Assembly (NCBI RefSeq): GCF_030063245.1
Contig: NZ_JASISR010000003.1
Span: 124,001-188,000, forward strand
From: Paenarthrobacter sp. PH39-S1
GTDB taxonomy: Bacteria > Actinomycetota > Actinomycetes > Actinomycetales > Micrococcaceae
Reading direction: 5' to 3'
Length of the DNA: 64,000 nt
Position 1 is the first letter of the stretch. Each line of letters begins with the position of its first letter. Under the pieces are notes generated by a model that saw only the letters and a list, made by a program, of their open reading frames with translations, made no database searches and was not told the DNA's origin. Position numbers and translations under genes: made by a program. Shown here piece after piece: positions 35,342-44,025 of this stretch.

Positions 35342-37078
35342 TCAACTGGGGGTGATGGGGAGGAGGAAGCCGTCCAGGATCAGCTGACGGATCTCCTCGA
35401 GCAGCCCGTGGGTGAAGCTGTCGGATGCGCTGCCGTCCTCCTCCCGGCCCAGCAGCGCCTCCAGCGCCCCAATGATCTGCCCGACCGTTAGTTCGCCATC
35501 GCAGACCGAGACAAAACCGGCCAGTTCCGTGCTGAGCAGGTTGGTACGGCGCAGCCCGGCACCCTGGCGGAGCAGAATCACCCCGGGATGTTCGGCCCCG
35601 GGACGCTGGTGGCGTTCTTCGGTGACGTCCTCGGCCACGGTCAGTCGGGTGTCCTGCAGACGGCCCGGTGCAAGCCCGGCCAGCCAGTCGGCATGCCCGA
35701 CGGCGGCGCCCAAGTGCGGGCCGACCGGCTGTTCTATCGGGTACAGAATCTCCTCGAAGCGTCGGATCCGGGGTCCGGCGGATTTTTCCAACGGATTGCG
35801 CAGCCAGATCAAGCCGAAGCCGATCCCACGGACACCGCGCGAGGCGAAATCGTCGAGGTACGCGGCGTAGGACTCCGCGTAGAGCGCACGGTCCCGGTTT
35901 TCGGAGGCGTCCTGAAGCCAGGTTTCCGCGTATTGGCCCGGTCCCACCTGTTCGCGCTGGATAAACCAGGCATCGGCCGCTTCCGGAACCCAGGACTCCG
36001 GCCCTGCATACCAGCTGCCGGTTCCCGGCCGCGCGTCGGGGCGCGCGTCGGGGTCCATGTCCGCGCCGGAGCCGGCCTCTGCGTCGGGGTCAGTGCCGGT
36101 ATCGGGGGCTGCGTCGGGGTCTCCACCGGCGCCCGGGTCGCGTATTTCCCAATTCCCCAGCAGCTGCGCGGTCCCACCCGGCGCCAGCACCGCCGGCAGC
36201 CCGCGCACCAGCTCCGCGACAATTTCATCTCCCGGCAGGCCGCCATCCCGATAGGTGAACCGGTCCCGCGCACTCTCGCCGCGGTGCCGGGGTGTGATCA
36301 CAAACGGCGGGTTAGACACCACCAAAGAGAACGTCTCCCCGGCAACCGGCTCCAGCAGACTGCCGCGGAACAGCCGGACGCGCGCCTGCAGATCCGACGG
36401 ATCCAGCAGGAGTTCGACGGCGTTCAGCAGCAGGTTGAATCGGGTGAAGGCGAGCGCCCGCTCTGAAATATCGATCGCCGCCACCTGGTCCGCATGGTGC
36501 AGCAGGTGGAAGGTCTGGATACCACAGCCGGTGCCCACATCCAGCGCACGCGCGACCGGGGTGCGGACGATGCTTTGCGCCAGGGTCAGCGAGGCCTGCC
36601 CGATGCCGAGCACGTGATCCCGGCGCAGCACGCCGGGCCGCTGATGGGCGGCAAGGTCACTCGCCACCCACAGCTCTGCCCCGCCGCTGCCGTCGTCGTT
36701 CGCAGGCCAGCCATAGGGCCGAAGGTCGACGGCGGCGCGCAGCGCGTCCGGCCCATCGGCGTCCACCAGCCGCAGTGCCAGCAGAGCAGCCACGCCGGAT
36801 TCCGGCAGAGCGGCCGCGAGCGTTCCGCGCGCCACCGGCTCCGCCAGCAGCCAGAGCCTGACGACGGCGGCCAAGCCGCCGTCGTCGTCCCGGGTTTTCA
36901 GCAGCGCCGGGACGGCCTGGTCCCGGGTAAACGCCTGGTACGCCTCGACGCCCAACAGTGCCTCGACGCCGTCGACCGTGTAGCCCAGCGCGGTCAGGTC
37001 CCGTGCCAGCGCCGCGAGCAACGCCGGATCCTCGCTGACAGGGGCGTCCGGGACGTTAGCAAAATCAGTCACAGTCAT
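35342..37078 (-). CDS. SAM-dependent methyltransferase (RsmC/HemK-like), with N- and C-terminal extra domains
   Basis: A 578-residue protein. Residues 1-150 form an N-terminal alpha-helical domain. The methyltransferase core follows: ALDVGTGCGIQTFHLLHHAD near residue 178 (SAM binding) and LVVSNPPFVITPRHRG near 258, where NPPF marks enzymes that methylate amino groups of nucleic acids or proteins. The C-terminal third ends in a domain with DGELTVGQIIGALEALLG and IRQLILDGFLLPI. A low-complexity Asp/Pro/Ala insertion (about residues 310-355, 36010-36150) interrupts the core. Substrate unknown; rRNA or protein methylation is an inference from NPPF. Confidence 0.82.
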   Translation of the reverse strand: MTVTDFANVPDAPVSEDPALLAALARDLTALGYTVDGVEALLGVEAYQAFTRDQAVPALLKTRDDDGGLAAVVRLWLLAEPVARGTLAAALPESGVAALLALRLVDADGPDALRAAVDLRPYGWPANDDGSGGAELWVASDLAAHQRPGVLRRDHVLGIGQASLTLAQSIVRTPVARALDVGTGCGIQTFHLLHHADQVAAIDISERALAFTRFNLLLNAVELLLDPSDLQARVRLFRGSLLEPVAGETFSLVVSNPPFVITPRHRGESARDRFTYRDGGLPGDEIVAELVRGLPAVLAPGGTAQLLGNWEIRDPGAGGDPDAAPDTGTDPDAEAGSGADMDPDARPDARPGTGSWYAGPESWVPEAADAWFIQREQVGPGQYAETWLQDASENRDRALYAESYAAYLDDFASRGVRGIGFGLIWLRNPLEKSAGPRIRRFEEILYPIEQPVGPHLGAAVGHADWLAGLAPGRLQDTRLTVAEDVTEERHQRPGAEHPGVILLRQGAGLRRTNLLSTELAGFVSVCDGELTVGQIIGALEALLGREEDGSASDSFTHGLLEEIRQLILDGFLLPITPS

Positions 37079-37193
37079 CAGTTTATGGGCAGCCCAGCTG
37101 CGGACGGCGGACCGGCTCCGCCGCCGGCTGCCTTGGACCGACGGCGCTGGCCCGGCTCATTTACCGGGCAGAGGTACCTCGGCAGCCTACCGC

Positions 37194-38078
37194 TTAAACC
37201 GCGCAGCCCTGCGGACAGAGCAGTGTTTCCGGGCCAGCCGCGCACCCGGCACAGTAGAGCGCCAGGTTGCGGCAGTCGGGGTTGGAACAGTTTTCGAACT
37301 TGCTGGTCGGGCCATCGCAGCGCACGCAACCGCCGATGGTCTTGGAATCTTCGCTGAATTCAAGGTGCATCCGCTTGTCGAAGACGTAGAGCGAGCCTTC
37401 CCAGAGCCCGGCGTCCCTGAACGTTTCGCCGTACCGCACGATCCCGCCATCGAGCTGATAGACCTCTTTGAAACCGCGGTTGACCATCAGCGAGCTGAGC
37501 ACCTCGCAACGGATACCGCCGGTGCAGTACGTCACCACCGGCTTGTCCTTGAGCCCGTCGTATTTGCCGGAATCAAGCTCTTTGATGAAGTCATGGGTGG
37601 TGGCCACATCCGGCACCACCGCGTTTTTGAACTTGCCGATCTGGGCTTCGAAGGCATTGCGCCCGTCGAAAAAAACGACGTCGTTGCCCTTATCCGCGAC
37701 CAGTGTGTGCAGCTCCTCGGGTTTGAGGTGCGTTCCTCCGCCGACGACGCCGGCCCCGTCCACCTTCAGCTCTCCTGGCGCGCCGAAACTGACGATTTCA
37801 TCCCGGACCTTCACGCTCAACCGGGGAAAGTCCTCCGCTGACCCGTCCGACCATTTGACGTCGATGGCTTTGAATCCGGGGTATTCGCGGGTTGTCTTGA
37901 GATACTGTTTGACGTTCCGCAGCTCCCCACCGACGGTGGCGTTGATACCATCGCTGGAAATCAGGAGGCGCCCGCGCAGGCCCAGCTTTTCGCACAACGC
38001 ACGCTGCCAGAGCCGGACCGCGACCGGGTCCGCGACGGGGGTGAAGCAGTAAAAAAGCACAATTCGGTTCAAAGCCAC
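37194..38078 (-). CDS. trhO: tRNA uridine(34) hydroxylase TrhO (rhodanese-like)
   Basis: TrhO (formerly YceA) uses oxygen to hydroxylate uridine 34 in certain tRNAs. The 294-residue protein has the N-terminal acylphosphatase-like part ([16 protein letters not shown]), a rhodanese domain with [19 protein letters not shown] and the catalytic cysteine in [16 protein letters not shown] near residue 180, and a C-terminal cysteine cluster ([20 protein letters not shown] and LYCAGCA) that may bind zinc. Start ATG 38078. It is single-gene, between the methyltransferase and a small membrane protein on the same strand. Confidence 0.93.
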   Translation of the reverse strand: MALNRIVLFYCFTPVADPVAVRLWQRALCEKLGLRGRLLISSDGINATVGGELRNVKQYLKTTREYPGFKAIDVKWSDGSAEDFPRLSVKVRDEIVSFGAPGELKVDGAGVVGGGTHLKPEELHTLVADKGNDVVFFDGRNAFEAQIGKFKNAVVPDVATTHDFIKELDSGKYDGLKDKPVVTYCTGGIRCEVLSSLMVNRGFKEVYQLDGGIVRYGETFRDAGLWEGSLYVFDKRMHLEFSEDSKTIGGCVRCDGPTSKFENCSNPDCRNLALYCAGCAAGPETLLCPQGCAV

Positions 38079-38106
38079 GGTTCAAGCCTACGGGCCGGCG
38101 GCAAAT

Positions 38107-38571
38107 TCAGCCGGGCGTCGCCGCGGCGAAACGGCGTATTCTGCGGTTGAAGAAAGCCTCTACGCCGCGGTAGGCGAGGGCCAAAGCGCCGACCAGCACC
38201 AACCACAGCAGCACCGCCTGCAGCAGCATGGGCAAAGCCGAAAGCAGCCGCCCCAGGATCGCTATCACCACCGGCGGAAGGAGGAAGAACAACACCATGG
38301 CCAGCAACAGGCCCAGGCCGCCGCGTTTGATCCCCGGCACCGAGTTCGCCGTCGGCCACATCCGGGGGAACGGCCCGGAGCGCGCCAGCAGCTTCGCCGT
38401 CAGGAGCGCGGCCGCGGCCACGGAGGCGAACACGACGATCAGCAGCACCATGTTGCCGCGCAGGTACTGTGCACTCAACTGCAGCGCCGCGATGGCGCCG
38501 GTGAGGAGCAGCAGATAGGACCCCGGCACGGCAAACGGCTCACGATTCAGGTCGGCCTCTGAGGATTTCAT
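38107..38571 (-). CDS. Four-helix membrane protein of unknown function
   Basis: A 154-residue protein starting MKSSEADLNREPFAVPG. Four hydrophobic helices are seen near residues 18-35, 42-60, 85-108 and 115-137. No catalytic motif is recognised. ATG 38571 is chosen because the frame upstream is repeat-rich and non-coding in appearance. It is divergent from the helicase gene. Confidence 0.7.
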   Translation of the reverse strand: MKSSEADLNREPFAVPGSYLLLLTGAIAALQLSAQYLRGNMVLLIVVFASVAAAALLTAKLLARSGPFPRMWPTANSVPGIKRGGLGLLLAMVLFFLLPPVVIAILGRLLSALPMLLQAVLLWLVLVGALALAYRGVEAFFNRRIRRFAAATPG

Positions 38572-38643
38572 CTCCCTATTGAACCAAACCCTCGCCGGAT
38601 GCACCGTCACGGGCTGCCCAGCAGCGTCCGTGCCGGACGGCCG

Positions 38644-38690
38644 GCGGCGTGGGGTTCGAGCGGCGTGGGGTTCGGGCGGCGTGGGTGCGG
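38644..38690. repeat. 16-base tandem repeat between divergent genes
   Basis: GCGGCGTGGGGTTCGA and GCGGCGTGGGGTTCGG follow each other at 38644-38659 and 38660-38675; a third, shorter copy (GCGGCGTGGGTGCG) follows. It lies in the shared upstream region of the membrane protein and the helicase. Confidence 0.75.
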
Positions 38691-38737
38691 GCGGCCGGCG
38701 GCATGGCGTGCCGGACGGCGGGTGACAGAATACATGG

Positions 38738-41119
38738 GTGGCATTGGATGATTCACTGATCCCGCTGCTGGGCCGCGGGCCGGCTCCGGAGCAGCTCCAG
38801 CATGTGCGGAAAATCCCGGCCCGGACGGCCGTCACGGAGCCGTGGCCCGGCTGGGTGCATCCCGACATCGTCGACGCCTACGCCGCTTTGGGCGTGCACG
38901 AGCCGTGGCGGCACCAAGTCCAAGGCGCCCAGCTGGCCCACGACGGCGGGCACGTCGTCATTGCCACCGGAACGGCCTCCGGCAAGTCGTTGGCCTACCA
39001 GCTGCCGGCACTGGACGCCGTTCACCGCGCGGAGCTCAGGGTGCTGGCGGAACCGGGAAAAATCAATCCGGACGGTGCTGTGGCGCTGTACCTCTCCCCG
39101 ACCAAGGCGCTCGCGGCAGATCAGTACGCTGCCATCCACTCCCTGCACCTGCCCACCATCCGGGCGGCGACATACGACGGCGACACCGATACCGCCGAGC
39201 GTCGCTGGATCCGGGACCATGCCAACTTTGTCCTGTGCAACCCTGACATGCTGCACTTTGGCGTGCTGCCCAACCACATCTGGTGGGCCGGATTCTTCCG
39301 GCGGCTGAAATTCGTCATCATCGATGAGGCCCACAGCTACCGCGGCGTCTTCGGTTCCCATGTGGCCAATCTGATGCGCAGGCTGCGCCGTATCTGCGCA
39401 TACTACGGAGCCGATCCGGTCTTCATTGCGGCCTCGGCCACATCATCCGACCCTGAGGTGTCTTTCGGCCGGCTGATCGGGGCTTCTGTGACCGGATTAA
39501 CGCAGGACTACTCTCCGCACGGCTCCACCACGGTGGCTTTTTGGGAGCCTGCCCTGATGGAGTTCAAAGGCGAAAACGGCGCCCCAGCGCGGCGCACGGC
39601 CATCGCCGAAACCGCCGATCTGATGGCCAATTTGGTCTCGGCCAGGATCCGCACCATCGCCTTCATTAAATCCCGACGGGGCGCCGAGACCATCGCAGGC
39701 ATTGCCAAGCGGCTGCTGGACGAGGTGGACCACAGCCTTCCCCAGCGCATCGCGGCCTACCGGTCCGGCTATCTACCGGAAGAACGACGTGCCTTAGAGA
39801 AGGCCCTCCGTTCCGGTGAGTTGCTGGGCGTGTCCAGCACGTCCGCGCTGGAACTGGGCATCGATATCTCCGGCCTGGACGCCGTACTGATCGCCGGGTG
39901 GCCTGGCACCAGAGCATCCCTATTCCAACAGATCGGCCGCGCTGGCCGCGCCGGGCAGGCCGCCGTAGCCGCGTTCGTCGCCAGCGATGATCCCTTGGAC
40001 ACCTATCTCGTTCACCACCCCGAAGCCATTTTCGATGTTCCGGTGGAAGCCACCGTATTTGACCCTTCCAACCCCTATGTCCTGGGTCCGCACCTGTGCG
40101 CTGCCGCTGCAGAGCTTCCGCTGGGACCAGGGGACCTGGAGCTGTTCGGGCCGGCAACGCTGAAGCTTTTGGACCAACTGGTCAAGGATGGCTACCTGCG
40201 CCGTCGGCCTGCAGGCTGGTTTTGGACCCATCCGCAGAGCGCTGCGGGGATGGTCAATCTCAGGGCCGATGGCGGCGGCCCGATCAGCATTGTCGACGTG
40301 GACACCGGCTCGCTGCTGGGCACGATGGATTCGCCCCAGTCCCATTACCAGGCTCACCGGGGCGCCGTCTATGTCCATCAAGGTGAAACTTTTGTGGTCG
40401 AGGAACTCAACGAGCAGGACCACTGTGCCGTGGTCAGGCGAGGCAACCCGGACTACTACACCACGGCCCGGGACGTCACCCAGATCGAGGTCCTCCGTTC
40501 TCTGCGGCACGAACTCTGGGGCCCGGTCGAAATCCATTTCGGCGAGGTACAGGTCACCACACAGGTCGTCTCCTTTCAGCGCAAAGCGTTTGTCTCCAAC
40601 GAGGTGCTCGGTGAAGAACCCCTCGATCTGGGCGCCCATGACCTGTTCACCAAGGCGGTCTGGTTCACCTTGGACAACGAGACGATGCTCGCGGGTGGCC
40701 TGACCGAACCGCAGTTTCCGGGGGCCCTGCACGCTGCTGAACATGCCGCCATCGGATTGCTCCCGCTCGTGGCATCGAGCGACCGCTGGGACGTGGGCGG
40801 AGTATCCACGGCAATCCACGCGGATACCGGTCAGCCGACCATCTTCGTCTACGACGGCCATCCGGGCGGGGCCGGATTTGCCGAGCGTGCCTTTGAAGCC
40901 GCACGGATCTGGCTTAGGGCCACTCGTGATGCCATTGCCGCCTGTGAATGCGACGCCGGCTGCCCGTCCTGCGTGCAATCCCCAAAATGTGGCAATAAGA
41001 ACAATCCTCTGGACAAGGGAGGCGCCGTGCAGCTGATCGACATTCTGCTGGCCGGAGCAGCCGTAGCCGACGGGACGCCACCATTCAGCGAGCACCGGCG
41101 TGGCGCCACGGCGCAGTAG
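38738..41119 (+). CDS. DEAD/DEAH-box helicase, MrfA (YprA)-type with DUF1998
   Basis: A 793-residue superfamily 2 helicase. Walker A is IATGTASGKSLAYQLPA near residue 80, the Walker B-type box is VIIDEAHSYRGVFGSH near 195, then FIAASATSSDPE, and motif VI QQIGRAGRAGQ near 405. The C-terminus has four cysteines in CECDAGCPSCVQSPKCG, the zinc site of the MrfA family, which in Bacillus acts in repair of mitomycin C damage. In actinobacteria it regularly sits beside a tad pilus locus, as here (the so-called helicase/secretion neighbourhood). GTG 38738 is the start. Confidence 0.93.
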   Translation: MALDDSLIPLLGRGPAPEQLQHVRKIPARTAVTEPWPGWVHPDIVDAYAALGVHEPWRHQVQGAQLAHDGGHVVIATGTASGKSLAYQLPALDAVHRAELRVLAEPGKINPDGAVALYLSPTKALAADQYAAIHSLHLPTIRAATYDGDTDTAERRWIRDHANFVLCNPDMLHFGVLPNHIWWAGFFRRLKFVIIDEAHSYRGVFGSHVANLMRRLRRICAYYGADPVFIAASATSSDPEVSFGRLIGASVTGLTQDYSPHGSTTVAFWEPALMEFKGENGAPARRTAIAETADLMANLVSARIRTIAFIKSRRGAETIAGIAKRLLDEVDHSLPQRIAAYRSGYLPEERRALEKALRSGELLGVSSTSALELGIDISGLDAVLIAGWPGTRASLFQQIGRAGRAGQAAVAAFVASDDPLDTYLVHHPEAIFDVPVEATVFDPSNPYVLGPHLCAAAAELPLGPGDLELFGPATLKLLDQLVKDGYLRRRPAGWFWTHPQSAAGMVNLRADGGGPISIVDVDTGSLLGTMDSPQSHYQAHRGAVYVHQGETFVVEELNEQDHCAVVRRGNPDYYTTARDVTQIEVLRSLRHELWGPVEIHFGEVQVTTQVVSFQRKAFVSNEVLGEEPLDLGAHDLFTKAVWFTLDNETMLAGGLTEPQFPGALHAAEHAAIGLLPLVASSDRWDVGGVSTAIHADTGQPTIFVYDGHPGGAGFAERAFEAARIWLRATRDAIAACECDAGCPSCVQSPKCGNKNNPLDKGGAVQLIDILLAGAAVADGTPPFSEHRRGATAQ

Positions 41120-41124
41120 TCATA

Positions 41125-41613
41125 TTAGGGCGGTGGTCCTGCACGAGAGTGCCCGGTTGCCGCTCCCCACGCACCCGCCAGAATGACCCTCGTCCTGACC
41201 TCCACGATCTCCCCGTCAGGACCTCCCACGATGCAGCTGACCATTACGGCGTGATGCTGGACCACGATGTCTTCCGCTACGCCGCATGGTTCACCGGTAA
41301 TGATGTTCCGGGCGGCATCGGCGCCTGCCAAGGCTCCAAGATCGGCTGCGGTTGCGGCCCGGGCCGCCCCGATGGCGGCCTGAGCCAGGAGAAGTAGCGC
41401 TGCCAGCAGCATGAGCAGGACCAACGCTAATCCAACGGTCAGGACAGTGCCCGAACCGCAGTCTGGGGCACCGGGACGCCTTGCCTGGGCCGGAGTCGTC
41501 GATCCAGTCACTATTCCCGGACCCGTCACAGGGCAGGACTTGAGTCGCGTCATCGAGCTGGACCTGAGTCGCGTCATCGCGCTGGACATAGTGCCGACAC
41601 CTGCCGCAGTCAT
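41125..41613 (-). CDS. Rv3654c family TadE-like protein (helicase/secretion neighbourhood)
   Basis: A 162-residue protein with one membrane helix (about residues 55-80, GTVLTVGLALVLLMLLAALLL) followed by an Ala-rich extracytoplasmic part (AAIGAARAATAADLGALAGADAARNI). This fits the TadE-like proteins at the end of actinobacterial tad operons. It lacks the Glu at position +5 after the cleavage glycine. The first 30 residues contain a duplicated MTRLRSSS/MTRLKSCP, due to a 24-base repeat at about 41538-41590. Its start overlaps the tadE stop by 4 bases and it converges on the helicase. Confidence 0.8.
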   Translation of the reverse strand: MTAAGVGTMSSAMTRLRSSSMTRLKSCPVTGPGIVTGSTTPAQARRPGAPDCGSGTVLTVGLALVLLMLLAALLLLAQAAIGAARAATAADLGALAGADAARNIITGEPCGVAEDIVVQHHAVMVSCIVGGPDGEIVEVRTRVILAGAWGAATGHSRAGPPP

Positions 41614-42140
41614 GGTCCTGGTCCAGGCGAGGGGTCGCTGCCGCCGTTATGCCAGCTCTTCTGCGGAACCAGTTCTACCGCTACCGCGACCGGCACAGAT
41701 TCCTGCCTTGCCACCGCATCCGCGGTCAGAGGCCAACTCACCAGACCCGATAGCGGGCCGGAGACCCGAATACTGACTTCCGCTCGGACATAGCCGCCCG
41801 CTCTACTGACAGCTACCTCTGCGTCATGTCCAGCGATCTGCCTGGCAGCTGCCACGGCGGTGGCTGCTGGATCTCCCCGTGCCAGGGCACGTGCTGCGGA
41901 ACGCGCAGATTCTTCCAGTCTCAGCTGTGTCACCCCGATCAGCGCCGCCAGCAACAGCAGTGCCAAGAGAACGGTCAGCGACGGTAGTGCAACTGCCAAC
42001 TCGGCCGTAACGGACCCGCGCTGCCGACCGCCCCGAACGTGGCATGACACAAAATTCCGCTGACAAGCAGGCCGGCTATAGGGCCCCTCGCCTGTGCTGT
42101 TCCAAGCGCACCCGAAACCACGCGCTGGACCCAACGTCAC
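41610..42140 (-). CDS. TadE family pseudopilin
   Basis: A 176-residue protein with the type IV prepilin-like segment RQRGSVTAELAVALPSLTVLL (about residues 39-59): cleavage after Gly, Glu at +5, then a hydrophobic helix. The rest (residues 75-176) is the extracytoplasmic TadE domain. GTG 42140 overlaps the stop of the pilin gene upstream; this gives an unusually long leader of about 42 residues before the cleavage glycine, so a later start is possible. It should help assembly of the Flp pilus. Confidence 0.82.
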   Translation of the reverse strand: MTLGPARGFGCAWNSTGEGPYSRPACQRNFVSCHVRGGRQRGSVTAELAVALPSLTVLLALLLLAALIGVTQLRLEESARSAARALARGDPAATAVAAARQIAGHDAEVAVSRAGGYVRAEVSIRVSGPLSGLVSWPLTADAVARQESVPVAVAVELVPQKSWHNGGSDPSPGPGP

Positions 42141-42427
42141 GGCAGACTCAGAGCGGTGCGGATGATGCCGAGCAGGAAGCCTCGCACCTCATCGCTTTTC
42201 AGGATCACGACCAGCAATCCGGCGAATCCCACCGCTGCCAAAGTGCAGATTGCATATTCAGCGGTCGCCATCCCCAGTTCGGCGTCCCTTCGCCGCAGGC
42301 GTCCGGATTCCCGGACCAGGTACCCGGCGGTGGCTCCCGGATAGATTTCCGAGACGTTGTGATACTCCATGTCGGCTGGGCCTTCCTTCCCTGCCTCGTC
42401 GGTTCGTATTCCTGTTGGCTTTGCCAT
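42137..42427 (-). CDS. DUF4244 Flp-type pilin
   Basis: A 96-residue protein; the likely major pilin of the locus. The segment AELGMATAEYAICTLAAVGF (about residues 50-69) shows the Flp signature: Gly at the cleavage point, Glu at +5 and Tyr at +6, followed by a hydrophobic helix. The ATG at 42427 is clear because AAGGAGG lies seven bases upstream. A 150-base gap separates it from tadC, longer than the 4-base overlaps elsewhere in the operon, so it may have its own promoter or be expressed at a different level. Confidence 0.85.
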   Translation of the reverse strand: MAKPTGIRTDEAGKEGPADMEYHNVSEIYPGATAGYLVRESGRLRRRDAELGMATAEYAICTLAAVGFAGLLVVILKSDEVRGFLLGIIRTALSLP

Positions 42428-42577
42428 CTGATCCTCCTTGATCGTTCCGGGCCGCCCCTGCGGCGGGTTCCATTTAAACGATCCCTTTCCAGTTCCGTCA
42501 GCGACAGTGGCCGATGTAAAGAGGTGCATCCCGCTGCCACCGACGAACGTTGTGGAGGGCTTGTCTGCCTGTCGCCG

Positions 42578-43153
42578 TCAGCGGAATGACGGCACCATGG
42601 CCACGACCACGGGGACTACTCCCAGACACAGAAAAGCAGGCAACGAACAAAGCCCCAAGGGGATCACTAACTTCACGCCGAGGGACGCCGCACGGTGTTC
42701 GGACTCACGCTGGGCGGACCTGCGCAGCTGGGCCGCCTCAGCGTAAAGCAACGTAGCCGAGGGCGCACCCGTTACGGCGGCGAAGGTCAGCGCCTCGTAC
42801 AATCCGCCCATTTGCGGATGTCCCCTGACCGGGCGCCAGGACGTCTGCCAAGAAGCCCCGATGCTCAGGCCTGCAACCACTGTTGCCAGGCCCTCCCGTG
42901 TCCGTGTCGTTGTTACAGCGGCGAGGAGTTCCAGAGACCGGGACAGCGGGAGTCCGGCATCGAGACAGGTTGCGAGCAGTTCCAGCATGAGCGGAAGGTT
43001 GGCGATGCCCCCGCCCGGCCCATCAGTGTCCGAATCGCCGATCCGTTTCCGAACTGCACCCAGCTGCCGCCAACGGCCACTCCCGGTGGACGGCAGCAAC
43101 AATGCATTCGACGCGCCAAGGAGGGCAAATGCCAGCCATAGCCACGCTGTCAC
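42578..43153 (-). CDS. tadC: Type II secretion F family protein, TadC-like
   Basis: A 191-residue inner membrane protein of the T2SSF family. Family features: LLATCLDAGLPLSRSLELLA near residue 60 and the C-terminal pair of hydrophobic segments (GVKLVIPLGLCSLPAFLCLGVVPVVVAMV). With TadB it forms the membrane platform on which TadA pushes pilin subunits. Start overlaps the tadB stop by 4 bases. Confidence 0.88.
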   Translation of the reverse strand: MTAWLWLAFALLGASNALLLPSTGSGRWRQLGAVRKRIGDSDTDGPGGGIANLPLMLELLATCLDAGLPLSRSLELLAAVTTTRTREGLATVVAGLSIGASWQTSWRPVRGHPQMGGLYEALTFAAVTGAPSATLLYAEAAQLRRSAQRESEHRAASLGVKLVIPLGLCSLPAFLCLGVVPVVVAMVPSFR

Positions 43154-44025
43154 GGCGAATCACGTGCCGCTGCTCTGATCAGGGCTCCGGACCAGAAACG
43201 GCCGGCAGCCATCAGGGCGACGCCGATGGAGAGCGCGGCCCAGCCAACCGGACCACCGAAAAGAACCGCCAGCGGGTCAACACCCATAAGCATTCCCAAG
43301 AGGAGACCCAGCAGGGGCAGCCAGCTCAGCAGCCGGACGGTTGCCTTTGGCCCGGCAAGCGATGTTTCCCGGCTGGCGGCGGCGTCCATTTCCGACTCCA
43401 GTCGCACGGCGTACCGTTGCAGCACGGCGGCCAGCGGCGACCCGCTGATCTCAGCGACATCCAGGCAGGCAGCCAGCTCCTGCCAGTGCTTGCACTGCGG
43501 GTATTGACTAGCGGAGACACTGACAGCTGCGCAGCCGGACCGGATCGCCGAACTGGCGCTGAGCCCTAAAACGGTGGCCTGGTACGCCGCCTGGAGGAGC
43601 TGCGCGTTCAGCCCTTGGCCGCCGCTTGCCAACAGCAGCTGTGCTCCGGATGCAGTGGCTCTTCTGCCAGCCGCAACCGGCGCCGCAACCCTGGTTGCCA
43701 GCATATCCGCCCACAAATTTTGACCCGAGCGGCCAGCCGCGAGCAGAGCGGACAGTTCCCGGACCAGCCTCGCCATTTCGGCAGTATCCGCCGCATGCGG
43801 CCGCCCTCCGAACAGCTGACGCACGCGGGACGAACGCGGCCGGCCGCGCTCATTTCGGATCCCGTCGCGGGTTGCCACGCCAAGACCAGGCGACGGGTCC
43901 GCGTATACCCCGGAAGTGCGGCCACTCCTCCCCTGTTCTCGCACTGCGGTCATCCACCGGATGCCGGAGAACGAAAGAACCACGCAGCCGAGCGCCGGAA
44001 AAACGAATATCAGGATCAGGTTCAC
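43150..44025 (-). CDS. tadB: Type II secretion F family protein, TadB-like
   Basis: A 291-residue platform protein with an N-terminal helix (LILIFVFPALGCVVLSFSGI), a middle cytoplasmic domain with ALLAAGRSGQNLWADM and IRSGCAAVSVSASQYPQCKHWQELAACLDVAEISGSPLAAVLQR, and two C-terminal helices. Works with TadC and TadA. Start and stop each overlap the neighbours by 4 bases, showing translational coupling. Confidence 0.9.
   Translation of the reverse strand: MNLILIFVFPALGCVVLSFSGIRWMTAVREQGRSGRTSGVYADPSPGLGVATRDGIRNERGRPRSSRVRQLFGGRPHAADTAEMARLVRELSALLAAGRSGQNLWADMLATRVAAPVAAGRRATASGAQLLLASGGQGLNAQLLQAAYQATVLGLSASSAIRSGCAAVSVSASQYPQCKHWQELAACLDVAEISGSPLAAVLQRYAVRLESEMDAAASRETSLAGPKATVRLLSWLPLLGLLLGMLMGVDPLAVLFGGPVGWAALSIGVALMAAGRFWSGALIRAAARDSP

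Noticed and set aside
41149-41397. Extra plus-strand frames opposite the tad genes
   Set aside because: They are shadows of the TadE-like genes, whose prepilin and membrane segments are clear on the other strand.
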